Source: Winogradskyella costae
Lineage (GTDB): Bacteria > Bacteroidota > Bacteroidia > Flavobacteriales > Flavobacteriaceae
Assembly: GCF_013403865.1 (NCBI RefSeq)
Contig: NZ_JABFDK010000001.1
Location: forward strand, 434,001-498,000
DNA length: 64,000 nucleotides
Reading direction: 5' to 3'
This document shows, piece by piece, positions 55,565 through 64,000 of the stretch. The position numbers and the translations under genes were made by a program. How positions within the stretch are numbered: position 1 is the stretch's first letter; every line of letters begins with the position of its first letter. Under the pieces are notes generated by a model. It made no database searches and was not told the DNA's origin. It saw nothing but the letters and a program-made list of their open reading frames with translations.

Positions 55565-56500
55565 TTAAGGTAAACTCTTTTTAATTCTAAATTTTATTTT
55601 CTCTAGCAAAGAAGGCTGATTATTATCGGCATCATAATCTTCAACTATTATAGATTTAACCCATTCCCTTAGTGGCCCATGATAGTGAATCGCTGTTGGA
55701 ATCTTTTCCTTAACTATAAATGTATTATTCTCAAAACGCGTGTCCTTTCTTTCTATGTGCGCCATATGTACTAATTCCTCTCCAAGTTCTATGTATGGAA
55801 AATTATAAACATACACTAAAATATTCATTAAAGGTTGATCACTATGAAAAGCTAAAATAGGATTTGATGATATCACTACAGCAAAATTAATATCTCTCAG
55901 AAAAACATCTATTTTACCAGCAAAAAAACCTGTACAAATATTAAATTCATCTTGAATATTTATTATATCTAAAGATTTAATCATTAAATGCTCTTTTGAA
56001 AACTTGATCCAATCCGTCATATAACTTGAATCACCTATTTTACTAAATTCATGATTTAGATAAATTTGATCACCATTAATTAAACCAAAAATTTTGCTAA
56101 TATCTTTTTGTATGTAAATATCGGCATCAAAAAAAGCGACCTTTTCTACTCTATCTCTGTAGTTTTTAGCAATGAGGTAGCAATAAATATATTTAGCAGG
56201 ATAAGCCCAATGCCCTGTCTTAATATTATCAAAAATTTCAGTACTAAAATTATTTTCTTTTAATAGTTTAGAAAAAACAACAACTTCAACCTTATTTTTA
56301 TCAAAAAACTCTAATTGTTCTAAAGAAAAACTACCACCTTTCTTGAAAGAGCCTGGTTTATTCCATTTCCCTTTTATTGTATTATCACAAACTACTATAA
56401 CAGTGTTGTCTAATTTATCATTTTCTCTAATACTAGTAATAAAAGGAACTAGATATTCGAAATAACCAGAATTACCTCCTGTAATAACTAAATTCTTCAT
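55565..56500 (-). CDS. Nucleotide-sugar-transferase-like protein, family uncertain (GT8-like)
   Basis: This 311-residue protein has no family I can name with certainty. It begins MKNLVITGGNSGYFEYLVPFITSIREN, carries a GT-A metal motif in VAFFDADIYIQKDI and a late histidine in AIHYHGPLREWVKS, the pattern of GT8-like retaining enzymes. Other segments are GHWAYPAKYIYCYLIAKNY and CTGFFAGKIDVF. It lies in the variable middle of the locus, 9 bases after the acetyltransferase gene. A glycosyltransferase role is likely; donor unknown. Confidence 0.75.
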   Translation of the reverse strand: MKNLVITGGNSGYFEYLVPFITSIRENDKLDNTVIVVCDNTIKGKWNKPGSFKKGGSFSLEQLEFFDKNKVEVVVFSKLLKENNFSTEIFDNIKTGHWAYPAKYIYCYLIAKNYRDRVEKVAFFDADIYIQKDISKIFGLINGDQIYLNHEFSKIGDSSYMTDWIKFSKEHLMIKSLDIINIQDEFNICTGFFAGKIDVFLRDINFAVVISSNPILAFHSDQPLMNILVYVYNFPYIELGEELVHMAHIERKDTRFENNTFIVKEKIPTAIHYHGPLREWVKSIIVEDYDADNNQPSLLEKIKFRIKKSLP

Positions 56501-56509
56501 AAAAAAACT

Positions 56510-57253
56510 TTATACCCTTGATTTTAATTTTTTAGCAGGTGTACCTGCCCATAATTCCATTTCTGGAATGGACTTATTTACCATACTACCAGAACCAACT
56601 ATTGACCCTTCACCTATTCTAACAGAATGCAAAATTGTTACACTCGATCCAATCCATGAGTTTGAACCAATTACCACCTCTCCTTTTAATAACTCCCCTT
56701 TCCAAGCTGGCACGTTTATGTCGGTATAATCATGGTCATGTGTGTAAATGGTACAATTGGGCCCTATGGCTACTTTATCGCCTATCTCAATATCAGCGCT
56801 TACATCTAAAATTGTACCATTACCAACACCACAGCCTTCACCTATAAATATTGCTGCTTTAAGCCCTTCCCTTGAAAATATAGAAACATCAGAAGCTATA
56901 AATGAATCTTTTCCGATCTTACTATCTTTATTTATAAATATTCGAGAATTGGATTCTATTCTTGAATAATCTTCTATTACAAACGTACTATTATTTGAAA
57001 CACTAATTTGTACATTTTTATGAATCTGAACTCCTTTTCCAATTTTTAAAACAGAACCATTTTGCACTTTCAGTTGCAAAGGTCCATAAATTTCAGAATC
57101 ACTACCAATACTTATCCCCCCTTTACCTTCACATTTTATTGGAAAATGAAGTAAAACATTTTTACCGAAATCTATTTTAGTAAGCCTGTACAACCAATAA
57201 AGATATCTAAATATCCTATTAATTTTAAACTTTAAGTATTTAACAACTATCAA
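56510..57253 (-). CDS. Left-handed beta-helix O-acetyltransferase
   Basis: This 247-residue hexapeptide acyltransferase has a basic, aromatic N-terminus (FKINRIFRYLYWLYRLTKIDFGKN) and many repeats ending IGDKVAIGPNCTIYTHDHDYTDI, with the catalytic His in THDHDY, then VVIGSNSWIGSSVTILHSVRIGEGSIVGSGSMV and AGTPAKKLKSR. The start is TTG at 57253, overlapping the upstream TGA as TTGA, so translation is coupled. No ATG is available near the N-terminus. It probably acetylates the polysaccharide. Confidence 0.87.
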   Translation of the reverse strand: MIVVKYLKFKINRIFRYLYWLYRLTKIDFGKNVLLHFPIKCEGKGGISIGSDSEIYGPLQLKVQNGSVLKIGKGVQIHKNVQISVSNNSTFVIEDYSRIESNSRIFINKDSKIGKDSFIASDVSIFSREGLKAAIFIGEGCGVGNGTILDVSADIEIGDKVAIGPNCTIYTHDHDYTDINVPAWKGELLKGEVVIGSNSWIGSSVTILHSVRIGEGSIVGSGSMVNKSIPEMELWAGTPAKKLKSRV

Positions 57254-58131
57254 TTTATTCTAAATTTTATAATTTCAACATAACTTAATTTTAAAAAACG
57301 TTTCATCTCAACGCCTTTACTCCAACCAAACCTTTTAAAACCAGAAAGTATTGCGTCTGACTTTTGTTTTAAAAATACTTTATCTAATGCTTCTTTTTCT
57401 AGTTTACTTAATGGAGAATCATCGGACACACAATGCATATGAGCTGCATGTATTGTTTTTGCGATATTCATTGGGTTTTTCTTCCTTATTGCTCCTTCTT
57501 GTCCATTAGAAACCCTATACCAAACAATACCATGCGGCATTAATAATACACTGTATTTTTGTGCCAATCTATGCCATAAATCAAAATCACCATAATGTCT
57601 CACATTACTGAAACCACCAACTTCATTAAAAATTTTTCTTTTAATAATTGAAGATAATGGAGCTTTATGAAAAATATGCTTTTTCTGTATATAATGCCTG
57701 TTATACGTTTCGTATGGATTTAATTCTATAGGGAACTTATGTTCATAATCTTGTTCAATAGAACATAAACCATAGTCCGCATTTGGAAAATGCAACATGT
57801 AATACACCAATAACTCTAAGCCATACGGATAAATCATATCATCTGCATCTACATATTTTAAATATTCCCCTTTAGCATAAGTCGCTGCCTTATTTCTATT
57901 TGGATAATCACCCAAATTAGTTTCATTAATATAAACTTTTATTCTTACATCAGTGGCTTCGTATTTTTTTGCTATCTCCAAAGAATTATCAGTAGACCTA
58001 TCATCTACAATAATTAATTCCCAATCTTTATAAGTTGAATTTATAACTGACTCAATAGCTTCTGCTATATATTCTTCACGGTTATAAACGGTCATTAATA
58101 CCGAAACCAAAGGTGAATTAGTGTTTATCAT
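57250..58131 (-). CDS. Glycosyltransferase family 2
   Basis: This 293-residue GT-A enzyme begins MINTNSPLVSVLMTVYNREEYIAEAIESVINST, then LIIVDDRSTDNSLEIAKKY, the metal motif YVDADDMIY, and HYGDFDLWHRLAQKY. It overlaps the upstream glycosyltransferase by 14 bases and the downstream acetyltransferase by 4 bases. The tight packing indicates one transcript with coupled translation. Sugar specificity is not readable. Confidence 0.88.
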   Translation of the reverse strand: MINTNSPLVSVLMTVYNREEYIAEAIESVINSTYKDWELIIVDDRSTDNSLEIAKKYEATDVRIKVYINETNLGDYPNRNKAATYAKGEYLKYVDADDMIYPYGLELLVYYMLHFPNADYGLCSIEQDYEHKFPIELNPYETYNRHYIQKKHIFHKAPLSSIIKRKIFNEVGGFSNVRHYGDFDLWHRLAQKYSVLLMPHGIVWYRVSNGQEGAIRKKNPMNIAKTIHAAHMHCVSDDSPLSKLEKEALDKVFLKQKSDAILSGFKRFGWSKGVEMKRFLKLSYVEIIKFRIN

Positions 58132-59266
58132 TTTTTAAATATAATTTAAACCTATGTGCAACGGTCATAGGTAAATAATTTAGGATACTTTTTTTAACTT
58201 GATATTTTTTCGGCATTGTACTATTGAATGCACCTTCATAATGCTTTGTTTGTGTTAATGGATTAAACATTTGTTCTGCTTTAAGAACACAAAGTTCACT
58301 CATTTTATTCAATAGTGACCTATCCAAGTGTAATTGCTCAATATATTTAGCGTAAGTTTCCACCTCTCCTATAGGAACCGTAAAACCATTAATTTCACCA
58401 TCTATTAATTCTGGAATACCACTTTCCAAATTTGTTGTAATAGGTACTACCCCATATTTCATAGCTTCAACAATAACCACAGGTAAGCCTTCTCCTTTTG
58501 AGGGCAGCAAAATTATATCTTGTTCAGCATATAAATCAAATACCTCACTATTGTCTAATTTCCCTAGAAAAGTCACGCGACTATTCTTTTTCCATAGTTT
58601 TTTAAGCTCCGCTTCTTTATCACCATCTCCGATTATAGTCATTTTATAATCTATAGAAACTTTATCCAAAACAGATGTTATTCTTGCTAAATACAATACT
58701 CCTTTTCTATCACATAAAGAACCTACAAACACTAACCGAATTGAAGCAGCAGGTGTTCTTGTAAAAACTTTTGCTGAAGGTACAGGAAACTTAATACTCT
58801 CTACAGGTGTACTAAAATCCTCTTTAAACTTTTCTTCTATTTTAGTTTTTAAAAAATCACTAACCGTTATAACTCGTCCAATCTTATTTTGTTTTACTTT
58901 TAAAACATTAAAATAATGCTTAAAATCACCATGCATAATATAAGCAACAGGGATAGTAAATTTCATATAATCTAAAGTATCTAATTCTATCGCCCCGTCA
59001 TTTGACACCATAACTGTATCTTTATCTAATTCATGTCTAATTTTTTTATACACTGAATATTTAGAGGACCATTTACCATTATAAGTAATTCTTACAATTT
59101 TATCGGCATTAAAATCATCTTTAACGCGTCTATTAGCATCATCGAGCAAATTATGAAGTAACAACACCTTAGTTCTAAACCGACTTGTTTTAAACCTCAC
59201 AAGATTTCTTACCACTGATGCAACACCTGCATCTTTATCGGGTAATATATAAACTAAAGTTTTCAT
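58118..59266 (-). CDS. Glycosyltransferase family 4
   Basis: This 382-residue GT-B enzyme has VYILPDKDAGVASVVRNLVRF at the N-terminus, RLVFVGSLCDRKGVLYLARI, VTFLGKLDNSEVFDLYAEQDIILLPSKGEGLPVVIVEAMKYGVVPITTNLESG. It starts exactly one base after the DUF1919 gene and overlaps the next gene. It is one of the retaining glycosyltransferases of the variable block; donor unknown. Confidence 0.88.
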   Translation of the reverse strand: MKTLVYILPDKDAGVASVVRNLVRFKTSRFRTKVLLLHNLLDDANRRVKDDFNADKIVRITYNGKWSSKYSVYKKIRHELDKDTVMVSNDGAIELDTLDYMKFTIPVAYIMHGDFKHYFNVLKVKQNKIGRVITVSDFLKTKIEEKFKEDFSTPVESIKFPVPSAKVFTRTPAASIRLVFVGSLCDRKGVLYLARITSVLDKVSIDYKMTIIGDGDKEAELKKLWKKNSRVTFLGKLDNSEVFDLYAEQDIILLPSKGEGLPVVIVEAMKYGVVPITTNLESGIPELIDGEINGFTVPIGEVETYAKYIEQLHLDRSLLNKMSELCVLKAEQMFNPLTQTKHYEGAFNSTMPKKYQVKKSILNYLPMTVAHRFKLYLKNDKH

Positions 59267-59920
59267 TTATTTTTGATTTATTATCCAAGACACCAAGTCA
59301 AAATCCTTAAAACATTTTATTTTATCATTATACATGTCACCAACACAATCTTTTCCTTTATAATATGAGATAACCTTTACATTATTACCTTGTCTTTCTT
59401 TAGAAGACAAAAATACTTTAGGATATTTAATCGCATCAAATCTAGACATTAAGTCATTAGAGAATCGATTTTGATCATTCATAATAATTAATAAATTCTT
59501 TAAATTGACACGTTCTTTACGTCTATTCCATTTACTCTTAGCCTCTTCTTCTGTCTTATAATGTAAAAAATGAATTTCAAGATTATTAGATAAAATTCCT
59601 ATAGGATATCTATTGGCCTCATGCTCTGTATGACATTCTTCAAAACGACTTTTAGATATAAATTTTAAATCTTCTTTAAGATACAAATCTAAGTTTTCAA
59701 TAAATTTCATATAATCCTCAGCAAAAAAATACAATCCCACTGTTGGGGTATTATAAGGTCTATTAGTCGCTTCATACAAATGCCCACCGAAGCAATTATT
59801 ACAAATAATAGTAAACTCTGATTTTTTTAATTTATATGTAGCATACTTAGAATAAATACGGTTGACCAAATGATTATATATATATCTTAATTTAAAAGCG
59901 ACTTTAGAAACTAATCCCAT
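59267..59920 (-). CDS. DUF1919 family protein (polysaccharide locus)
   Basis: This 217-residue protein matches my recollection of DUF1919: FTIICNNCFGGHLYEATNRPYNTPTVGLYFFAEDYMKFIENLDLYL near the N-terminus and HFLHYKTEEEAKSKWNRRKERVNLKNLLIIMND in the second half. The family occurs in capsule and exopolysaccharide loci and may modify or transfer glycans, but its reaction is not established to my knowledge. No signal peptide. It lies between the flippase and a glycosyltransferase with 1-4 base spacing. Confidence 0.8.
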   Translation of the reverse strand: MGLVSKVAFKLRYIYNHLVNRIYSKYATYKLKKSEFTIICNNCFGGHLYEATNRPYNTPTVGLYFFAEDYMKFIENLDLYLKEDLKFISKSRFEECHTEHEANRYPIGILSNNLEIHFLHYKTEEEAKSKWNRRKERVNLKNLLIIMNDQNRFSNDLMSRFDAIKYPKVFLSSKERQGNNVKVISYYKGKDCVGDMYNDKIKCFKDFDLVSWIINQK

Positions 59921-59924
59921 TGGT

Positions 59925-61385
59925 TTATTTTATAATTTTTAATTTAATTAATAAGCCTTGAGCAATATTTTTAAATTCATTAAACCCTTTGGATTTAAAA
60001 ACAAAGGCATTTAATAGCATATAAAAAGTTACATAAATTGATGTCTTTAATATAATAGATAAAAAATGATTCATCTCAAAATCACCAAAAAGGTAATCAA
60101 TACCTATAAGAAATATAAAAATTATTACATAATTTAAAAAGAGTTTTAAAAACTCTTTTATTCTATAATTAAAAAACTTTTGTACTAATCCTAGATTTAA
60201 AATAATACCAATAATAGCTGCTAAAACGGTCGCTAAAATATAAGCATACAATCCATAATATATTGCAACAGGAATAGCTAATAAATATAAGCTCTTTTTA
60301 TATATTTCCACTTTTAATATAGCACCAGACTCACCTATACTTAAAATGGGAGAATTTAAAATTGTTGGTATAGTGTAAATAAATGAAAATAAAGCTAAAA
60401 TTTTAAATATTGGCACACTTCCTAACCACTTTTCTGTAAGCAAAATTACAATTACAGATTTTGCGTTAACAAACATTAAACCCGAAAACAAAAACGTAGT
60501 AAAACAAACCAAATGTAAAATTCTAACTAGCACTTCTCTTAGTTTTTCTTTATCGTGAGCCAACTTAGATAAAGACGGAAACAAGACACCAGAAAATGAC
60601 GAAAAAGCATATTGGACTACCAGTTTATTTAAGGACTGGGCCTTATAAAATAATCCTAAAGTTGCCGCAGAAAATAGTTTACCTATAATTAAAGTATCTA
60701 ACCTAGAAAAAATAGAATCTATAAAGATGCTCAACGAATATTTATAGCCAAAACTCCATAATGACTTAACAGCTTTTAAACTAAACATAAAACTAGGTTT
60801 CCAAGTCGAAAAATACCATATTAAAGCAGTACCCATAACCCAACCTGCTATTTGAGAATAGATTAAACTGTAAACTCCATAACCTGCATACGCTAAAACA
60901 ATACCTAAAACACCAGAAACTATACCAGAAAACAGACCAATTTTGAAAGGAGTTTTAAAGTCTAAGTCTTTTTTATAAAGTGCATTCTGTAATGTAGAAA
61001 GTCCTTTAATTAAAAAGGTTAAGGACATTAATTGTGTTATAGCTTCTAGCTTTGGCATTTCAAAATATGCTGCTACCAAAGGAGAACTAAAATACATCGT
61101 TAATCCTAAAAATGAAGCCATTAGCATGTTAATCCAAAACACTGTAGATAGTTGTAGCTTACTTACTTTTTGTTTTTGAATCACCGCATTACCAAACCCA
61201 AAATCCACAAAAGAATCGGTAAGGCTCGCAAATACCATAGCCATACCTAGCAAGCCAAAGTCTTCAGGCATTAATAGTCGCGCCAATATTGTAGATACAA
61301 TAAAGGTTCTCACTTGCCCCACTAACATGTTAGAAAAATTCCAGCTAGCAGCGTTAATTGTGGACTGTTTTAGATTTTTACTCAA
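59925..61385 (-). CDS. wzx: Wzx-like polysaccharide flippase (MOP superfamily)
   Basis: This 486-residue protein has about 12-14 membrane helices and the start region LKQSTINAASWNFSNMLVGQVRTFIVSTILARLLMPEDFGLLGMAMVF, matching WzxC/RfbX-type exporters. It moves lipid-linked repeat units across the inner membrane. The start is a TTG at 61385 (TTG AGT AAA); the next in-frame ATG, near residue 20, would cut into the conserved N-terminus. A 48-base gap separates it from fcl. Confidence 0.9.
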   Translation of the reverse strand: MSKNLKQSTINAASWNFSNMLVGQVRTFIVSTILARLLMPEDFGLLGMAMVFASLTDSFVDFGFGNAVIQKQKVSKLQLSTVFWINMLMASFLGLTMYFSSPLVAAYFEMPKLEAITQLMSLTFLIKGLSTLQNALYKKDLDFKTPFKIGLFSGIVSGVLGIVLAYAGYGVYSLIYSQIAGWVMGTALIWYFSTWKPSFMFSLKAVKSLWSFGYKYSLSIFIDSIFSRLDTLIIGKLFSAATLGLFYKAQSLNKLVVQYAFSSFSGVLFPSLSKLAHDKEKLREVLVRILHLVCFTTFLFSGLMFVNAKSVIVILLTEKWLGSVPIFKILALFSFIYTIPTILNSPILSIGESGAILKVEIYKKSLYLLAIPVAIYYGLYAYILATVLAAIIGIILNLGLVQKFFNYRIKEFLKLFLNYVIIFIFLIGIDYLFGDFEMNHFLSIILKTSIYVTFYMLLNAFVFKSKGFNEFKNIAQGLLIKLKIIK

Positions 61386-61433
61386 TAGAAATAGATTTAT
61401 TTAATGTGATTAAAATCTAAAAAAGATTATAGC

Positions 61434-62369
61434 TTAGTCTACGTTTTCTAAATACCACTCATAAGTATTAGTAATCCCTTCTTTCAAACCAACAGTAGAT
61501 TTCCAACCCAATATCTCTAACTTAGAACTATCCATCAATTTACGAGGTGTACCATCTGGCTTAGAACTATCCCAAACAAGCTCGCCAGTATGACCAACAA
61601 TAGATTGAATAGTCTCTGCTAATTCTTTTATAGTCACATCGGTACCTGTACCTACATTATAGAGGTGTTCTAGCAACACGTTTTCTACAGCAAACACTAC
61701 GGCTTGTGCCAAATCATCTACGTGTAAAAACTCGCGCATTGGTGTCCCGCTTCCCCATAATGTTACTGAAGCATTGGTTGCTTTAGCTTCATGAAACTTA
61801 CGTAACATAGCCGGTAACACATGCGAGCTTTTTAAATCGAAATTATCGAAAGGGCCATACAAATTGGTTGGCATTAAGCTCACAAAATCTTTACCGTATT
61901 GTTTTCTAATAGCTTCACAGGCTTTTACTCCTGCTATTTTTGCGATAGCATACCATTCATTCGTTGGCTCTAAGCTATCCGTTAATAAATACGCTTCTTT
62001 TAAAGGTTGTGGAGCGAATTTCGGGTAAATACAAGAACTTCCTAAAAACACAAATTTTGAAACTGCCGTCTTATGAGCTGTATCAATAAGATTATTCTGT
62101 ATCTGTAAGTTTTCCATTAAAAATGGATACGGATTCTCGTTATTAGCGAGTATCCCACCTACTTTCGCTGCCGCATTTATAACAACGTCTGGTTGCTCTT
62201 TTTCAAAAAAATTAGCTACGGCTTGTTGATTTCTTAAATCGAGTTCAGCACTAGTTTTCCCTATAAGGTTTGTATAACCTTTTGCTTCTAATGCTCGCCA
62301 AACAGCAGAGCCTACCATACCACGATGTCCGGCTACGTAGATTTTTGAATCTTTAGCTATCTTACTCAA
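61434..62369 (-). CDS. fcl: GDP-L-fucose synthase
   Basis: This 311-residue epimerase/reductase makes GDP-L-fucose from the GMD product. It has [20 protein letters not shown] at the N-terminus, the catalytic Tyr140/Lys144 in [18 protein letters not shown], and [26 protein letters not shown]. The start is a TTG at 62369 overlapping the gmd stop by 8 bases; the first in-frame ATG lies inside the nucleotide-binding loop and is too late. It works with gmd to supply fucose. Confidence 0.95.
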   Translation of the reverse strand: MSKIAKDSKIYVAGHRGMVGSAVWRALEAKGYTNLIGKTSAELDLRNQQAVANFFEKEQPDVVINAAAKVGGILANNENPYPFLMENLQIQNNLIDTAHKTAVSKFVFLGSSCIYPKFAPQPLKEAYLLTDSLEPTNEWYAIAKIAGVKACEAIRKQYGKDFVSLMPTNLYGPFDNFDLKSSHVLPAMLRKFHEAKATNASVTLWGSGTPMREFLHVDDLAQAVVFAVENVLLEHLYNVGTGTDVTIKELAETIQSIVGHTGELVWDSSKPDGTPRKLMDSSKLEILGWKSTVGLKEGITNTYEWYLENVD

Positions 62370-63477
62370 AATAATTCAACGTTTTATAGCCACCATCTTC
62401 AAGGTATTGCTGTTCTTTCATGAGTTTAATATCACTCTGCATCATATCCTTAACAAGATCATTTAGATCATATTGGCACTCCCATCCTAATTTATTCTTA
62501 GCTTTAGAGGCATCACCAATAAGTAATTCGACTTCCGTCGGTCTAAAGTAACGTGAATCGACAGCTAATACTTCTTTACCTATTTCAATTTGATAGTTTG
62601 GATTATTACATTTAGTGACAAATGCTTTTTCATTTTCACCTTCACCTTTAAATTCTAGTTCAATGCCGACTTCTGCAAAACTCATATGTACAAAATCACG
62701 GATTCGTGTGGTTTTTCCTGTTGCAATGACCCAGTCTTCTGCTTCTTCAGCTTGAAGAATCATCCACATCATACGAACGTAATCTTTGGCATGTCCCCAA
62801 TCCCTTTGGGCATCAAGGTTTCCTAAGTAAAATTTATCTTGTAAACCTAAAGCTATTCGCGATACTGCTCTCGTAATTTTTCGGGTTACAAACGTTTCCC
62901 CTCTAATTGGTGATTCGTGATTGAACAAAATTCCATTACACGCATACATATTGTAGGCTTCGCGATAATTTACCGTTATCCAATAGGCATACATTTTTGC
63001 TACAGCATAAGGTGAACGCGGGTAAAATGGAGTCGTTTCTGATTGCGGTACTTCTTGTACTTTTCCGTATAACTCAGAAGTTGACGCTTGGTATATTCTC
63101 GTTTTATTTTCTAGGCCTAATAATCGTACGGCATCTAAAATTCGTAACGTTCCTAAACCATCTGCGTTACCCGTATATTCCGGAATTTCGAACGATACAG
63201 CGACATGACTCATAGCCGCTAAATTATAAATCTCATCGGGTTGAATTTCTTTAATCAACCGAATAAGATTGGTACTATCCGTCATATCACCATAATGCAG
63301 ATAAAAATTACGATGATCTACATGCGGATCTTGATACAAATGATCAATTCTGTCGGTGTTAAATAATGAGGAACGGCGCTTTAAACCATGAACTTCGTAA
63401 CCTTTCTTTAATAAAAATTCACTAAGATAGGCTCCATCTTGTCCGGTAACACCCGTTATAAAGGCAACTTTACTCAT
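62362..63477 (-). CDS. gmd: GDP-mannose 4,6-dehydratase
   Basis: This 371-residue dehydratase converts GDP-mannose to GDP-4-keto-6-deoxymannose. Signatures are [64 protein letters not shown], Tyr157/Lys161 in [12 protein letters not shown], and [17 protein letters not shown]. It is preceded by a full promoter and an inverted repeat, and probably begins the main transcript of the locus. The fcl start overlaps its end. Confidence 0.97.
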   Translation of the reverse strand: MSKVAFITGVTGQDGAYLSEFLLKKGYEVHGLKRRSSLFNTDRIDHLYQDPHVDHRNFYLHYGDMTDSTNLIRLIKEIQPDEIYNLAAMSHVAVSFEIPEYTGNADGLGTLRILDAVRLLGLENKTRIYQASTSELYGKVQEVPQSETTPFYPRSPYAVAKMYAYWITVNYREAYNMYACNGILFNHESPIRGETFVTRKITRAVSRIALGLQDKFYLGNLDAQRDWGHAKDYVRMMWMILQAEEAEDWVIATGKTTRIRDFVHMSFAEVGIELEFKGEGENEKAFVTKCNNPNYQIEIGKEVLAVDSRYFRPTEVELLIGDASKAKNKLGWECQYDLNDLVKDMMQSDIKLMKEQQYLEDGGYKTLNYFE

Positions 63478-63520
63478 AAAAGCTATAAAATAAAATAGTT
63501 ATAAAAATTATTTCGGTCAG

Positions 63521-63553
63521 CAAAGCTAATAAAATATAAGACTTGTCAGTCAA
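63521..63553 (-). promoter_or_regulatory. Main promoter upstream of gmd
   Basis: On the minus strand TTG (63551-63553) is followed after 22 bases by TAGCTTTG (63521-63528), within the Bacteroidota consensus. The leader before the gmd ATG at 63477 would be about 35-40 bases. An imperfect 10-base inverted repeat begins 3 bases upstream of the TTG. Confidence 0.68.
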
Positions 63554-63556
63554 TTT

Positions 63557-63582
63557 GAGGTGTAATATAAAATTACAACCTC
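63557..63582. repeat. Inverted repeat directly upstream of the gmd promoter
   Basis: On the plus strand GAGGTGTAAT (63557-63566) pairs with ATTACAACCTC (63572-63582) with one bulged A and a 5-base spacer. It could be an operator for the locus or a stem at the end of the wecB transcript. It lacks a following T run on the minus strand, so it is not a classic terminator. Confidence 0.6.
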
Positions 63583-63682
63583 AACAGTTGTGTCTATTTA
63601 AAAACTTAAGAATTCAATTTTAGTTAAAATTCATTTATTAAAACTGCATCCTCTTAAAACTTAAAGGGAAAAATAAGAATTC

Positions 63683-64000
63683 TTATTTTGCCAACACTTC
63701 TAAAATACGCTCGGTAGCATTTCCATCCCAAAATTTTGGGATTTCACCTTTCTTATAATCACTACTTTGGATCGCGTCTACATGCTGTAAAATGGTATCT
63801 ATTTCAAAATCTAATAATGTATTAGATCCCAGACTTACCGTAATCGGACGCTCTGTATTTGGCCTCAAGGTTAAACAGGGTTTTTGTTTAAACGTTGTTT
63901 CTTCTTGAATACCACCACTGTCTGTAATGACTATTTTACAATTGTGAATTAAATTTTGAAAACTAAAATAATCTAACGGCCCTATTCTGATTAAATTTTT
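63683..64000 (-). CDS. wecB: UDP-N-acetylglucosamine 2-epimerase (non-hydrolysing), C-terminal part
   Basis: The last 105 codons are in the window; the gene continues beyond 64000. The visible part reads LIRIGPLDYFSFQNLIHNC, then VITDSGGIQEETTFKQKPCLTLRPNTERPIT and VSLGSNTLLDF, the C-terminal domain of WecB-type epimerases that form UDP-ManNAc from UDP-GlcNAc. It is on the same strand as the locus, 205 bases upstream of gmd, and supplies another sugar nucleotide. Confidence 0.92.
   Translation of the reverse strand, partial: KNLIRIGPLDYFSFQNLIHNCKIVITDSGGIQEETTFKQKPCLTLRPNTERPITVSLGSNTLLDFEIDTILQHVDAIQSSDYKKGEIPKFWDGNATERILEVLAK

Noticed and set aside
63557..63582. The inverted repeat upstream of gmd as a classic terminator for wecB
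   Set aside because: On the minus strand the stem is followed by AAATTGAC with no T run, so I list it as a repeat or possible operator.

Overview
The window reads as chromosomal DNA of a low-GC marine-type member of the Flavobacteriaceae (Bacteroidota). This is an inference from gene content. Visible support includes Bacteroidota-type promoters (TAnnTTTG at about -7, often with TTG or TTTG at about -33), type IX secretion parts (Plug, PorT, a cargo protein with a C-terminal sorting domain), a Na+-pumping NADH:quinone reductase, a 287-residue primary sigma factor without region 1.1, and a lipoprotein form of TamA. I saw no rRNA, tRNA, CRISPR array, insertion sequence or prophage.

Layout. 1-3.7 kb: nqrA-B-C-D on the minus strand, nqrD cut by the edge. 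3.8-9.3 kb: Plug, ApaG, PruA and a secreted alpha/beta hydrolase on plus. 9.3-12.7 kb: a large secreted YwqK/MORN-like repeat protein and rsmG on minus. 12.8-15.2 kb: a fatty acid desaturase and an aminotransferase. 15.2-16.4 kb: three small genes of unknown function, two of which are paralogues. 16.5-19.4 kb: trkA-trkH. 19.6-26.9 kb: ubiE/menG-porT, an rRNA-type SPOUT methyltransferase, tamL, fbaA, accD. 27-29.3 kb: two adjacent paralogous PAS histidine kinases. 29.5-32.2 kb: rpsO and pnp. 32.6-35.1 kb: a very AT-rich acyltransferase and a processive-type glycosyltransferase. 35.4-40.6 kb: proC-proB-proA, an unknown gene, rpoD, rpe. 40.6-41.0 kb: a CBS-domain protein.

41.1-64.0 kb is one exopolysaccharide or capsule locus, all on the minus strand. 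It begins with wecB (cut by the edge), gmd and fcl (GDP-fucose), and a Wzx flippase. A variable middle of glycosyltransferases, acetyltransferases, a DUF1919 protein and a Wzy-like polymerase follows. It ends with a UDP-xylose synthase-like SDR, a WcaF-like acetyltransferase, a WcaA-like glycosyltransferase, a WecA-like initiating transferase, the Wza-like export lipoprotein and the Wzc-like tyrosine autokinase. Together these make a complete Wzx/Wzy-type pathway: sugar nucleotide supply, initiation, assembly, flipping, polymerisation and export.

The observations I rate highest are: the paralogous pair of about 82-residue proteins around a small membrane protein at 15.3-16.4 kb; inverted repeats sharing GTAAT/ATTAC half-sites directly upstream of two promoters of the polysaccharide locus; the concentration of TTG/GTG start codons in that locus; and structured leaders in front of pnp, rpsO and accD. 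I did not find a clearly new large multi-gene system; most of the window is housekeeping plus surface polysaccharide synthesis.
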